A DNA stretch of 64,000 bases from Cumulibacter soli. Its GTDB lineage: Bacteria; Actinomycetota; Actinomycetes; Mycobacteriales; Antricoccaceae. The notes under the pieces are model-generated. The model saw only the letters and a list, made by a program, of their open reading frames with translations. It searched no databases and was not told the origin of the DNA. The position numbers were made by a program, and so were the translations under genes. The first letter of the stretch is position 1. Each line of letters opens with the position of its first letter. Location of the stretch: NCBI RefSeq assembly GCF_004382795.1, contig NZ_SMSG01000001.1, positions 372,001 to 436,000 of the forward strand, in the 5' to 3' direction. Below are positions 18,694 through 27,200 of this stretch, piece by piece.

Positions 18694-19595
18694 ATGGTCA
18701 CCGAAGAATCTGACGAGCTGCATGCAGAAGTGTTGAGCGAGCGGCGGTATCTGGTCTCTCTGGTGTTCCGAATGCTCGGCACGGTTGCCGAGGCCGAGGA
18801 CGCGGCGCAAGAGACGTACATTCGCTGGTACCGGCTCAGCCCGGAAGAACGCGACGCGATCGAAGTGCCGCGCGCCTGGCTGACTCGAGTCGCCAGCCGG
18901 GTCTGTCTCAATGTTCTCGACTCCGCCCGGCGCAGGCGCGAGCGATACGTTGGCCCATGGCTGCCAGAACCGGTACCGGCGTACGCGTTTGCAGTTTCGG
19001 CGACCGCAGCCGAAGACCCATTCGAGCACGCCACGCTCGACGAGTCGGTGAGCACTGCGCTGCTGGTGGTGCTGGAAGCTATGACACCGGCTGAACGAGT
19101 CTCCTTCGTGTTGCACGACGTGTTCGCGATGCCCTTCGACGAAATCGCCGAGATCGTGGGGCGCTCCTCTGCGGCGTGCGACAACTCGCTACCTCTGCTC
19201 GGCGCCGTGTACAGCAGGACCGCAGTCGTCACGTATCGCGCGCCGAACATGACGATGCGGTCAAGGCTTTCGCTGCCGCCGCGCGTGCCGGCGACATCGC
19301 CCGTCTCATCGCCGCCCTGGACCCGAACGTTGTTCTGCGCTCCGATGGCGGCGGCATCGTGACTGCAGCGCGCAATCCGGTTTTCGGCGCCGACAAGGTA
19401 GCTCGGTTCCTGTTCGGCGCGCTGCGGAAGAATCCGGATGCCGTCGTCCTGGACCAAGAGACACCCGACGGGCTCGGGTTCGCGCTCTGGGACGAGGGTC
19501 GCATCATCGGCGTCGTTACCCTCGACGTCGTTGCTGGCCTTGTGTCCGACGTGCGACTGATGATGAACCCCGACAAACTCACGCTCTGGAACTAA
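18694..19595 (+). pseudogene. SigJ-like ECF sigma factor with C-terminal SnoaL domain, frameshifted
   Basis: The first frame (18694 to about 19180) encodes sigma region 2 (LVFRMLGTVAEAEDAAQETYIRWY) and most of region 4 (MTPAERVSFVLHDVFAMPFDEIAEIVGRSSAAC). It then leaves the family and reads junk to 19362. The -1/+2 frame from 19176 continues perfectly with RQLATSARRRVQQ, the rest of region 4, and a SnoaL-like domain (DDAVKAFAAAARAGDIARLIAAL ... NPDKLTLWN) to 19595. Loss of a single C in TGC-CGA-CAA near 19178 explains it. The intact protein would be about 300 residues, normal for ECF41/SigJ-type factors with a regulatory SnoaL tail. A sequencing error, true pseudogene or frameshift expression are all possible. 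A GGAG lies before the ATG. Confidence 0.75.
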
Positions 19596-19614
19596 CCGCC
19601 TACCAACGGTGTGA

Positions 19615-20088
19615 TCACATCAAGCGTGTTCGATAACGTTCGATCTTGACTTCGTCGGCACCGGAGTGGCCGGTGACTGGTTCGCCTGTGAGCAGTGCCA
19701 GCAGGTCCTCGAAGCAGGTGTCCCAACCAGCAGCGGTGCGCGGCATCCAGTCCGGATCGATGACCGTATTGCTCAAGCGGAGAATGCTGCCTCCGCCGTC
19801 GGGCTCGACGGTCCACCGCAACCGCTCCCCTGACCATTCATAGGCCAGCGCATGCGGCGGATCGAACTCGGTCACCCGCGAGACCTCCGGCACTTCGTCG
19901 TCGAAGTGGAAGGTGATGCGGCCGCCTTCGCGAGGTTCGAGGTCAATCCGGCACGGGTACCACTGACTTAATTCCTCAGGCCGGGTGATCGCCTCCCATA
20001 CTCGCGCGACGGGATGGGGCAGGCGTCGGATCAGCAGCAGCGTAGGTCCATCGGGATTGCTGCGGTCGACGGTGGCTTCGGTGCTCAT
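19615..20088 (-). CDS. SRPBCC/AHSA1-family protein
   Basis: 157 residues of the START/Bet v 1-like fold used by AHSA1 relatives: RRLPHPVARVWEAITRPEELSQWYPCRIDLEP near the N-terminus (helix after the first strand), GGRITFHF, then TEFDPPHALAYEW, and a closing helix AAGWDTCFEDLLALL. These proteins hold hydrophobic ligands in a cavity; many sit beside an ArsR-type regulator, as here. The ATG overlaps the stop codon of the upstream ArsR gene (TAATG), so both are translated from one transcript. Ligand and reaction unknown. The start at 20088 is fixed by that coupling; a longer frame to 20151 lies inside the regulator gene. Confidence 0.82.
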   Translation of the reverse strand: MSTEATVDRSNPDGPTLLLIRRLPHPVARVWEAITRPEELSQWYPCRIDLEPREGGRITFHFDDEVPEVSRVTEFDPPHALAYEWSGERLRWTVEPDGGGSILRLSNTVIDPDWMPRTAAGWDTCFEDLLALLTGEPVTGHSGADEVKIERYRTRLM

Positions 20089-20408
20089 TACTTCTCCTTG
20101 GTCGGATTCTTGTCGAGGTGACCCGCGAGCGCGTCGATCGCGCCAGTCCACTTACGCCGGTACGGGGCGAGCCAGTCCTCGAGCGGTTCTAGTGCCTGCG
20201 GGTTGACGCGATACCGGCGGGCTTTGCCCTCGGGGACCTCATAGACGAAGTTGCCCTCGCGTAGGAGGCGTAGGTGCTTCGAGATGTTGGACTGAGTAAG
20301 CCCGGTCGCATCAACGAGTTCGCCTACGAGCATTCCGTCGCGTTCGGCCAGCTCGTCAAGGATGCGGCGCCGCGAGGGTTCGGCGATCACGGAGAACACG
20401 TCAACCAT
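20088..20408 (-). CDS. ArsR-family winged-helix repressor
   Basis: 106 residues with the ArsR winged helix: VFSVIAEPSRRRILDELAERD, the recognition segment LVDATGLTQSNISKHLRLLREG, and a wing with GKARRYRVNP. No CxC or other metal-binding cysteine pair is present, so this is a non-metal member of the type that controls AHSA1-family neighbours. It is first in a two-gene operon, overlapping the SRPBCC gene by one base. Two palindromes just upstream (20430-20457) are likely autoregulatory sites. Confidence 0.88.
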   Translation of the reverse strand: MVDVFSVIAEPSRRRILDELAERDGMLVGELVDATGLTQSNISKHLRLLREGNFVYEVPEGKARRYRVNPQALEPLEDWLAPYRRKWTGAIDALAGHLDKNPTKEK

Positions 20409-20429
20409 GGCTCCGATTATGACCCGCTA

Positions 20430-20457
20430 GTCATATGACCGTCAAGTCATGCGACTT
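20430..20457. promoter_or_regulatory. Paired palindromes, candidate ArsR operator
   Basis: GTCATATGAC (20430-20439) is a perfect 10-base palindrome. It is followed four bases later by AAGTCATGCGACTT (20444-20457), which has 5-base arms AAGTC/GACTT. Both share a GTCAT core and lie 22-49 bases upstream of the ArsR start codon. Binding by the adjacent repressor is inference. Confidence 0.45.
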
Positions 20458-20614
20458 AATGGGCAGTCTTTGGACTCCGCCAGAGGCTGTGCCGTGCGCT
20501 CGATAACCGAGGCCGGATAGACACGCGACCAGCCAGGGTGCGCCCGCCGAGCGATTGGGTTCAGCTAGCCGGGTCGGCCACCATTCCGGTCAGGATGGGC
20601 GGTAGCATGTCCTC

Positions 20615-20690
20615 GCCCCTATAGCTCAGTTGGTAGAGCAGCGGACTTTTAATCCGCGAGTCGTCGGTTCGAGCCCGACTGGGGGCACCA
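20615..20690 (+). tRNA. tRNA-Lys (anticodon TTT)
   Basis: Cloverleaf read by eye: acceptor GCCCCTA pairs with TGGGGGC (one G-T), D arm TAGCTCAGTTGGTAGAGCA, anticodon stem GCGGA/TCCGC with loop CTTTTAA (anticodon TTT), variable GAGTC, T arm GTCGG TTCGAGC CCGAC, discriminator A, and CCA encoded at 20688-20690. Confidence 0.95.
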
Positions 20691-20738
20691 AAGCATCGCA
20701 ATTAGGGCCGGCATCGCGCCTCGGTATCGTCTGACGCC

Positions 20739-21329
20739 ATGGACACTATTGATCGCTTCCTGGACGACTGGGGCAGGCGCTGGGTCGACGCGATCGCCGC
20801 GGCAGTAGGCACTCTGCCGGCCGATGTCACGACCGGACGTATCTACGGCGCGGCTATCACGGTGGCCGATGGAAACACGGCCCCCGGACTGCTTGTGCAG
20901 ACTGAGTCCCGTCTCGCCGCGATCCTTGATCCGGAAGCGGACGCCGAGGACGCCAGCTATTACCGATGGTGGCCCGACGAGTCAGGACTAGAGGTCACCA
21001 ACCATTCCTTGGCTACATTGTCAGCTGAACTAGACGACTGGGTGGCGACACATCCGCAAGCCACGACCAAGGTGGACGAGGATAGCGACCTTCAGCGCTG
21101 GCGCAACGGGTGGATCGCCGCTTCGGGTCGCGCCCTAGTCGAAGCTTTGGGATCGGATCTTGTGCGGCAGGCGTTCGCGCGCCACGGAGCAGATCCGATA
21201 CTGGTCCTCACCGAGACCGACGGCGGCGCCGCCCGAGCGCTCGCTGCGTTTGATGCGCTCAACGGTCACCGTGGCGACGAGTTGGTCCATGATGCACGCG
21301 AGTTCTGGCAGGAGAACGCCGACAGTTGA
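20739..21329 (+). CDS. DUF4303-like hypothetical protein
   Basis: 196 residues, soluble, acidic. The middle contains SYYRWWPDESGLEV, similar to the YYRW-P-EW signature of DUF4303 proteins, preceded by a strand-like segment GRIYGAAITVADGN and followed by LDDWVATHP and a C-terminal helical part. DUF4303 members have no known biochemical role and are often found near toxin-immunity or stress genes. Assignment is by pattern only and moderate. It follows tRNA-Lys by about 50 bases on the same strand and has its own short leader. Another small hypothetical (DUF4259) lies downstream on the same strand. Confidence 0.65.
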   Translation: MDTIDRFLDDWGRRWVDAIAAAVGTLPADVTTGRIYGAAITVADGNTAPGLLVQTESRLAAILDPEADAEDASYYRWWPDESGLEVTNHSLATLSAELDDWVATHPQATTKVDEDSDLQRWRNGWIAASGRALVEALGSDLVRQAFARHGADPILVLTETDGGAARALAAFDALNGHRGDELVHDAREFWQENADS

Positions 21330-21521
21330 CTTGAAAAGTGCGCATCACGATCGGTCAAAGGACTGTTTGGCGTCGCCAGAACCTGCGAAATGTCCCCTGA
21401 GGTAGCCAGAACTCCAGATTGTCACCGCATCGACACCGTGATTTCGCGGTCACGGTAGCCAAGACGGCGCCGTCCCTGCGAGGATGGAGCGACCTAGACG
21501 ATCCTGGAGGGGATAAGTTAC

Positions 21522-21923
21522 ATGAGCGCATGGGGCACGGGCCCATTCGAGAACGATGACGCCCTTGACCTGGTCGGCGAGATCAACGACTCGGAGCCCG
21601 ATGCGGTCGCCGAGTTACTCTCCGACATTCTCTCGGTTCCGGAGAGCGGCGATGAACTCGACGAGGTAGAAGGCACCGAGGCGTACGCCGCGGCGGCACT
21701 ACTGGCCGCCAAACTCGGCCGCCTCGAATTCTCCTCACCGGATGTTCTCGACGCACTTGCCAAGATCCCGACCGACTCCGTCGGCGCCTTACTTCCGGAC
21801 GCGCGCACTATGCTCATTCGCATCCTGGGCGAAGGTAGTGAGTTCGCCGAGTTGTGGATCGAGTCCGGGCGTCTGGAAAAGATCCGCGGCGAGATTGGCA
21901 AGATCCAGCGCGCCCTGCGCTAA
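21522..21923 (+). CDS. DUF4259 domain protein
   Basis: 133 residues beginning MSAWGTGPFENDDALDLVGEI, the characteristic start of DUF4259 proteins (MGxWGxGPFxNDDA). The rest is acidic and helical. A GGAGGGG site lies about 9 bases before the ATG. Function is unknown; relatives are scattered in bacteria as single small genes. It is convergent with the acyl-CoA ligase gene and 190 bases downstream of the DUF4303-like gene. Confidence 0.85.
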   Translation: MSAWGTGPFENDDALDLVGEINDSEPDAVAELLSDILSVPESGDELDEVEGTEAYAAAALLAAKLGRLEFSSPDVLDALAKIPTDSVGALLPDARTMLIRILGEGSEFAELWIESGRLEKIRGEIGKIQRALR

Positions 21924-21988
21924 CGAGCGAGCGGCCGCCAACGCGCGTGCGGCGCGAACCCCACGCGGATCCGCGCCGCCACAGCGGA

Positions 21989-23626
21989 CTACGCGGTCTT
22001 GGTGGCTGCTGCTTCCTGCAATCCCAGACTCTCGATTGACGTCTGGCGCATGTCAACCTTGCGCACCTTACCCGTCACCGTCATCGGGAACTCGTCGGCA
22101 ATGATGACGTACCGCGGAATCTTGTAGTGCGCCAACTTGCCACTGCAGTACTCGCGCACGTTCTCGGCATCCAACGGCTCGGCGCCGGCCTTCATCTGGA
22201 TCCAGGCGCATAGTTCCTCGCCATACTTCAGATCCGGCACCCCAACGATCTGCACGTCATCAATGTCCGGGTGCGTGTAAAGGAACTCCTCGATCTCCCG
22301 CGGGTACACGTTCTCCCCGCCGCGGATCACCATGTCCTTCAGTCGCCCGACGATGTTCACGTACCCGTCGGCGTCCATCGTCGCCAGATCGCCGGTGTGC
22401 ATCCACCCGTCGACGACCGCCTCGCGAGTCTTCTCTTCGTCGTTCCAGTATCCGAGCATGACCGAGTAACCCTTGGTGCAGTACTCGCCGGTCTCGCCGT
22501 ACGGCACGGTCTGTCCTGTCGCCGGATCGACCACCTTGATCTCGATGTGCGGAAGCACCCGCCCCACGGTTTCGGTACGACGCTCCAGCGAGTCATCCAT
22601 CCGGGTCTGCGCCGACACCGGCGACGTCTCGGTCATGCCGTAACAGATCGTCACGCCGTCCATGTGCATCTCGCTGATCGTCCGTTTCATCACCTCGATC
22701 GGACACGACGATCCGGCCATTACCCCGGTGCGCAGCGTCCTCAGGTCACGCGAGCCGATGTCGGGCTCGTTCAGCATCGCGATGAACATCGTCGGTACGC
22801 CGTACAACGCGGTGCATTTCTCGGCGACGACCGCGTCGAGAGTGAGCTTGGGGTCGAATCCGGGCGCGGGAATCACGGTGCAGGACCCGTGGGTCAGCGC
22901 ACCGAGATTTCCCATCACCATTCCGAAGCAGTGATAGAACGGCACCGGCAGACACACGCGATCCTGCTCAGTCCACTCCTGGACTTCAGTCATAAAGAAC
23001 CCGTTGTTCAGGATGTTGCGATGCGACAGTGTCGCGCCCTTCGGGAAGCCCGTCGTACCGGACGTGTACTGGATGTTGATCGGCTCGCTTGCGCTCAAGG
23101 TCGCCGCAATAGCGCCGATCCGTGCCTCGTCCGCGTCGGTGTCTACCAACGATTGCCAGGATTCCTCGCCGATGAACACCAGATTTTGCAACCCCGGCGT
23201 CTCCGAGCGGACGTCGTTAACCATCTGCTTGTATTCGCTGGTCTTGAACGAAACCGCAGAGACGATCGTCGATATCTCCGACTGGTTCAACACGTACGCC
23301 AACTCGTGGGAGCGGTACGCCGGATTGATATTGACCAGGATCGCGCCGATCTTCGCCGTCGCATACTGGGTGATGGTCCACTCCGCGCAGTTCGGGGCCC
23401 AGATTCCTACCCGATCACCCTTCTGCACACCGAGGTCCAACAGGCCGGTGGCGACGCGCGCGGCGTCAGAGTTCAGCTCTGCCCACGTCCATCGCCTACC
23501 GCTGGCAGACTCCACAATCGAATCGCGTTCGCCATACCGAGATGCCGTCTGCTCCAGCATCTCGCCGATCGTCAGGTCCAACAGGGCCGGCTCGGTGCCG
23601 CCCTTGCGGTAGCTCTCTGCGGTCAT
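21989..23626 (-). CDS. Fatty acyl-CoA ligase (AMP-binding, FadD/ACSM type)
   Basis: 545 residues of the adenylate-forming family: the P-loop-like motif [11 protein letters not shown], the ATP/AMP motif CYGMTETSP, and the C-terminal hinge and active-site segments [23 protein letters not shown] and [12 protein letters not shown] (catalytic Lys in TGKVRK). It converts a free carboxylic acid to its CoA thioester with ATP, feeding beta-oxidation or related routes in the cytosol. The ATG at 23626 has GGAG six bases upstream; an ATG at 23632 and a longer frame to 23725 are less favoured. It is divergent from a CaiB-type CoA-transferase with about 210 bases between, so the two may share regulation. 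Confidence 0.9.
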   Translation of the reverse strand: MTAESYRKGGTEPALLDLTIGEMLEQTASRYGERDSIVESASGRRWTWAELNSDAARVATGLLDLGVQKGDRVGIWAPNCAEWTITQYATAKIGAILVNINPAYRSHELAYVLNQSEISTIVSAVSFKTSEYKQMVNDVRSETPGLQNLVFIGEESWQSLVDTDADEARIGAIAATLSASEPINIQYTSGTTGFPKGATLSHRNILNNGFFMTEVQEWTEQDRVCLPVPFYHCFGMVMGNLGALTHGSCTVIPAPGFDPKLTLDAVVAEKCTALYGVPTMFIAMLNEPDIGSRDLRTLRTGVMAGSSCPIEVMKRTISEMHMDGVTICYGMTETSPVSAQTRMDDSLERRTETVGRVLPHIEIKVVDPATGQTVPYGETGEYCTKGYSVMLGYWNDEEKTREAVVDGWMHTGDLATMDADGYVNIVGRLKDMVIRGGENVYPREIEEFLYTHPDIDDVQIVGVPDLKYGEELCAWIQMKAGAEPLDAENVREYCSGKLAHYKIPRYVIIADEFPMTVTGKVRKVDMRQTSIESLGLQEAAATKTA

Positions 23627-23836
23627 GTCCATCTCCACATGCAGCGAACGGGTATCAACGCCACCGCGGCACCGAGGTGCCGGGCGACATGCGATAACCC
23701 TAGCGACAATTGTTGCGCAGGACACACCCCTATTTGTGGCCGCGGTTGGTCCGCGAACGCATCACCATTAATGTTCGCAGTAGAAACTATTCGGCAGTTC
23801 AATACACGATTCGGCGTACGCCGGAGAGGAGCCAGG

Positions 23837-24976
23837 GTGGGACCCCTCAAGGGAATCAAGGTAATCGAGATCGCGAGTCTCGCGCCCGCACCGCACGGCA
23901 CGACGATCCTGGCGGATCTCGGCGCCGATGTCACGATCATTGACCGACCGGGGGCCGCCCCCGGAGGCGCTAATTCCGGCGCCGGCAACCCGGTGCGCCG
24001 CAACCGCAAGTCGATCACCCTCGACTTGAAGAACCCCGAGGCCATCGAACTTCTCAAGAAGCTAGTCGAGCAGGCCGATGTCTTCGTCGAGGGTTTCCGC
24101 CCCGGCGTGACCGAGCGCCTTGGTCTTGGCCCGGAAGACCTCGCGGCCCGCAATCCACGCCTGGTCTACGCACGAATGACCGGTTGGGGCCAGACCGGTC
24201 AGATGTCGCAGATGGCTGGGCACGACATGAACTACATCGCGATGACCGGCGTACTGCACATGCTGGGCAAGGCGGGCGATAAGCCGCAGCCGCCGGCAAA
24301 CTTGATCGGCGACTTCGGCGGTGGCGGCATGCTGATGGCACTCGGCATCCTCGCCGCTCTGGTCGAGCGTGCCACCTCCGGTAAAGGCCAGACGGTCGAC
24401 GCGGCGATGGTGGACGGCGCTGCCCAGCTCGCCAACTTCATCTTCGGGATGCGCGGAGCGGGTGCTTGGAACGAACCGCGCGGGGAGAACCTGCTCGACG
24501 GCGGCGCTCCGTTCTACCAGGTGTACGAGACTGCCGATGGCGGATACATGTCGGTCGGCGCGATCGAGCCGCAGTTCTACGCCCTGCTGATCAAGGGCCT
24601 CGGGCTGGATGCTGCGGATCTACCGCAGCAGCTGGACCGCGCGCACTGGGGCGAGACAAAGGAGAAGTTCGCCGCGATCTTTGCCTCGAAGCCCCGCGAT
24701 CACTGGGAAAAGACCTTCATGGGCACCGACGCCTGCGTGGCGCCGATCCTCTCGCCCGAGGAGGCGTTCGTGCACCCGGCGAACACCGAACGTGGCGTGT
24801 TCACCGAGATCAACGGCATCAACCAGCCGGTTGGCGCGCCGCGCTTCAGCCGCACGGTGAACGATCTACCGAAGGCGCCGCCGGCGCCAGGCGACAATAG
24901 CGACGAGATCCTCGCTGCAGCGGGGTTGTCCGCCGAGGACATCGCGAAGGTTCGCGAAGCAGGCGCACTCGGGTAG
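23837..24976 (+). CDS. CaiB/BaiF family CoA-transferase (alpha-methylacyl-CoA racemase-like)
   Basis: 379 residues of class III CoA-transferase fold. It opens VGPLKGIKVIEIASLAPAPHGTTILADLGADVTIID and continues to RKSITLDLKNPEA, and the central GHDMNYIAMTGVLHMLG with the catalytic Asp equivalent resembles alpha-methylacyl-CoA racemases, which invert the C2 methyl group of branched acyl-CoAs. The GTG at 23837 follows a GGAGAGGAG site. A longer open frame extending far upstream is antisense to the acyl-CoA ligase and not real. Pairing with that ligase suggests breakdown of branched fatty acids or sterol side chains. A strong terminator follows at 25008. Confidence 0.9.
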   Translation: MGPLKGIKVIEIASLAPAPHGTTILADLGADVTIIDRPGAAPGGANSGAGNPVRRNRKSITLDLKNPEAIELLKKLVEQADVFVEGFRPGVTERLGLGPEDLAARNPRLVYARMTGWGQTGQMSQMAGHDMNYIAMTGVLHMLGKAGDKPQPPANLIGDFGGGGMLMALGILAALVERATSGKGQTVDAAMVDGAAQLANFIFGMRGAGAWNEPRGENLLDGGAPFYQVYETADGGYMSVGAIEPQFYALLIKGLGLDAADLPQQLDRAHWGETKEKFAAIFASKPRDHWEKTFMGTDACVAPILSPEEAFVHPANTERGVFTEINGINQPVGAPRFSRTVNDLPKAPPAPGDNSDEILAAAGLSAEDIAKVREAGALG

Positions 24977-25007
24977 TCGCTGCCTGACGTAGGTTTCACA
25001 AACCTGA

Positions 25008-25045
25008 GCGGGAGATTCGGATTCGATCCGGATCTCCCGCTTTCC
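25008..25045 (+). terminator. Rho-independent terminator after the CoA-transferase
   Basis: Stem arms GCGGGAGAT (25008-25016) and ATCTCCCGC (25032-25040), with an inner GGAT/ATCC pairing, followed by TTTCCTT. Confidence 0.75.
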
Positions 25046-25175
25046 TTATATTTATGAGAACTCCGACGCTGCTGCTACCGACCAGTAGCGGGAAGTTCTT
25101 GGTCTGAGGGGTTGCTTTTGAATCCCCGTTGGTGGCAGGTTGTGTCCCAATCGAATGGTAGGTGCGGAGGCAACC

Positions 25176-26708
25176 TTGGACACCCAGACCGTCATTCTGA
25201 TCGTCGCGATCGTCTACTTGGCAATCATGGTTGCTATCGGGCTCTGGGCGAATACCAGAATGAAGTCCTCAAAGGATTTCTTGGTCGCGGGGCAGTCTCT
25301 GGGATTCTTCGTGATGGCGATCGCATCGTTCTCGTCGATCCAGAGCGGCTGGGGCATGGTCGGCTCAACGGGCACGACGTCTGCGTGGGGCATCGGCGCG
25401 ATGATCTCAGCCGCCGTCGTACCGCTCGGATTCGCCCTCGCCTGGTTCTTGCTGGGCGGACGATTGCGTCAGATATCCGAGAAACACAAGGTGTACAGCA
25501 TCCCGGATATCATTCGCGTGCGATACAACAGCCGTTCGGCGCACGTATGGATGTCCATCGCGATGATCTTGGGCGCGATCGGTTACATGACTGCACAAAC
25601 CGTCGCCGCCGGCGTCATCACCAGCCTGCTGCTCGGCATCCCATTGGGAACCGCCACCTGGATCGGCGCCCTGATCGTCGCCGCATATACCGTCGCCGGC
25701 GGCATGCTCGCAGCGATCTGGACAGACCTCCTGCAGGGCCTAGTCATGATCGCGATGTCAATCGTCATCTTCTTCATCGCGATTTCCTCCGGCGGTGGTT
25801 GGAGCAACGTTCTGGAGACTCTCTCCGGCGAGAGCATGAAGTTCACCGCGCTCGAAGGCGTGCAGCCAGCCGTGTGGATCGTCGCGAACTGCATCCTGCT
25901 GTGTTTCGGAATCGTGGCTCAGCCGCAGTTGATTCACAAGTTCCTGATGCTGAAGTCCCCCAAGGAACTCAAATGGGGCGCCACGGTTGCGGCCATTGGT
26001 TACGCGACGACGACCCTATTTTCCCTCGGCGTCGGACTTGCGATGCGGTCGGCGATCATCGAAGGGCGCGCAACCCAACCCGATGTACTGGATGACACCG
26101 CGACCAGCTTCCTGTCGGAGTTCACCTCACCGGTGATCGCAGGGCTCGCGCTCGTCGCGCTGCTCGCAGCCATCATGTCGAGCGCGTCGAGTTTCATCAC
26201 CATCGGCGCATCGGCGCTGACCCGGGACCTCGTCGGCGCGTTCAAGGGAACGCTGACACGCGAGCTCACCTGGAACCGGGTCGCGAGCGTGGCTGTCGTG
26301 CTGGCTTCGGTCCTGATCAGCCTCTATCTCGACCAAATCATCTATCTGCTCGGCGCAATCGGATGGGCAGCGTTCGCAGCCGCTATCTTCGGACCCGTCG
26401 TGTTCGGTATCTACTGGCGACGCGGCACCGGAACGGCCGCGACCCTGTCGATCGTGGTGGGACTGGCGCTGAACATCCTGCTGACGATCCTCACTTCCCA
26501 GGGATTCTGGACGCCGCCACCAGAGTTCTTTGCCGGCCCACTGGTCATCGCTCTCGCGCTCACCGTGTACGTCGTGACCTCGTTCGTCACCAGTTCCGAG
26601 CGGGACCGCGAGCGCTTCGACGATCTCTACTTCACTGACGATGAAGCGGTCCGCGCACAGCGCATCCCGACACACAGCGTGGACGCTACAGAAGGGAGTT
26701 CACGATGA
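25176..26708 (+). CDS. Sodium:solute symporter (SSS family)
   Basis: About 510 residues with thirteen hydrophobic segments. It has the SSS pattern: ILIVAIVYLAIMVAIGLWA, then TRMKSSKDFLVAGQSLG at the first cytoplasmic loop, YSIPDIIRVRY, TVAGGMLAAIWTDLLQGLVM (the family signature in the helix 6 region) and AAIMSSASSFITIGAS. It should import a sodium-coupled solute across the cell membrane; substrate not readable. The TTG at 25176 has GGAGG five bases upstream. An in-frame ATG at 25155 lacks a ribosome site. Its TGA overlaps the ATG of a 140-residue four-helix membrane protein, suggesting a two-part transporter, comparable to YhdT/PanF or DUF485/ActP pairs. Confidence 0.88.
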   Translation: MDTQTVILIVAIVYLAIMVAIGLWANTRMKSSKDFLVAGQSLGFFVMAIASFSSIQSGWGMVGSTGTTSAWGIGAMISAAVVPLGFALAWFLLGGRLRQISEKHKVYSIPDIIRVRYNSRSAHVWMSIAMILGAIGYMTAQTVAAGVITSLLLGIPLGTATWIGALIVAAYTVAGGMLAAIWTDLLQGLVMIAMSIVIFFIAISSGGGWSNVLETLSGESMKFTALEGVQPAVWIVANCILLCFGIVAQPQLIHKFLMLKSPKELKWGATVAAIGYATTTLFSLGVGLAMRSAIIEGRATQPDVLDDTATSFLSEFTSPVIAGLALVALLAAIMSSASSFITIGASALTRDLVGAFKGTLTRELTWNRVASVAVVLASVLISLYLDQIIYLLGAIGWAAFAAAIFGPVVFGIYWRRGTGTAATLSIVVGLALNILLTILTSQGFWTPPPEFFAGPLVIALALTVYVVTSFVTSSERDRERFDDLYFTDDEAVRAQRIPTHSVDATEGSSR

Positions 26709-27127
26709 CTCATCCTGCTGAAGGGCAAGGGCGCATAGATCGTCTGGTCGTTTCGTTCACCACGCTCATGCTGCTCTCCATGGTTGGGATGATGATCAAC
26801 AGCGCGGCACTGATCATCATTCCGGTCCCGCTGATGGTCGCGCTGCTGATGTTGCTTGCCGTGCTGCGCCCCGGGAATCGTTGGCCCGTGCGGTCAGTTT
26901 TCGTGACGCAGGGCATCTTTCACCTCATCTCGCTCGCGCTGTGGATCGTCGCGCTGGTGGCTATCGACAGCGAACAGATCACCATCGCGGGGCTCCCAAC
27001 CAGCACCGGTGTGCTCGTGGTGATCGCGTGGCCGTTCTACACCGTCGTCACCGGCCTGCTGTACGCCTTCTGCTCGAAGCATCTGGTCGCAGTGCAACAC
27101 GCCGGTGACCAAGTGGCCGACCGGTAG
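26705..27127 (+). CDS. Small four-helix membrane protein coupled to the sodium symporter
   Basis: 140 residues with four predicted membrane segments (LVVSFTTLMLLSMVGMM, ALIIIPVPLMVALLMLLAVL, FVTQGIFHLISLALWIVALVA, VLVVIAWPFYTVVTGLLYAF) and short polar ends. The ATG overlaps the symporter stop as ATGA, a strong sign of stoichiometric expression. I do not recognise a named family. By analogy with other small partner proteins of SSS transporters it may help assembly or coupling. That is inference from gene order alone. Confidence 0.7.
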   Translation: MTHPAEGQGRIDRLVVSFTTLMLLSMVGMMINSAALIIIPVPLMVALLMLLAVLRPGNRWPVRSVFVTQGIFHLISLALWIVALVAIDSEQITIAGLPTSTGVLVVIAWPFYTVVTGLLYAFCSKHLVAVQHAGDQVADR

Positions 27128-27200
27128 TCGCGTTGCGTTTGCGTGACACTGCGCGCCGATCGGGTTACCCACAGGGCGCAAGCGGATATATGGTGCGGCA

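Noticed and set aside
22271-23836. Very long plus-strand frame (901 codons) running into the CoA-transferase
   Set aside because: Its first 520 codons are antisense to the acyl-CoA ligase, with His/Arg/Asp-rich, non-family residues. A GTG with a good ribosome site at 23837 gives a normal-length CoA-transferase.
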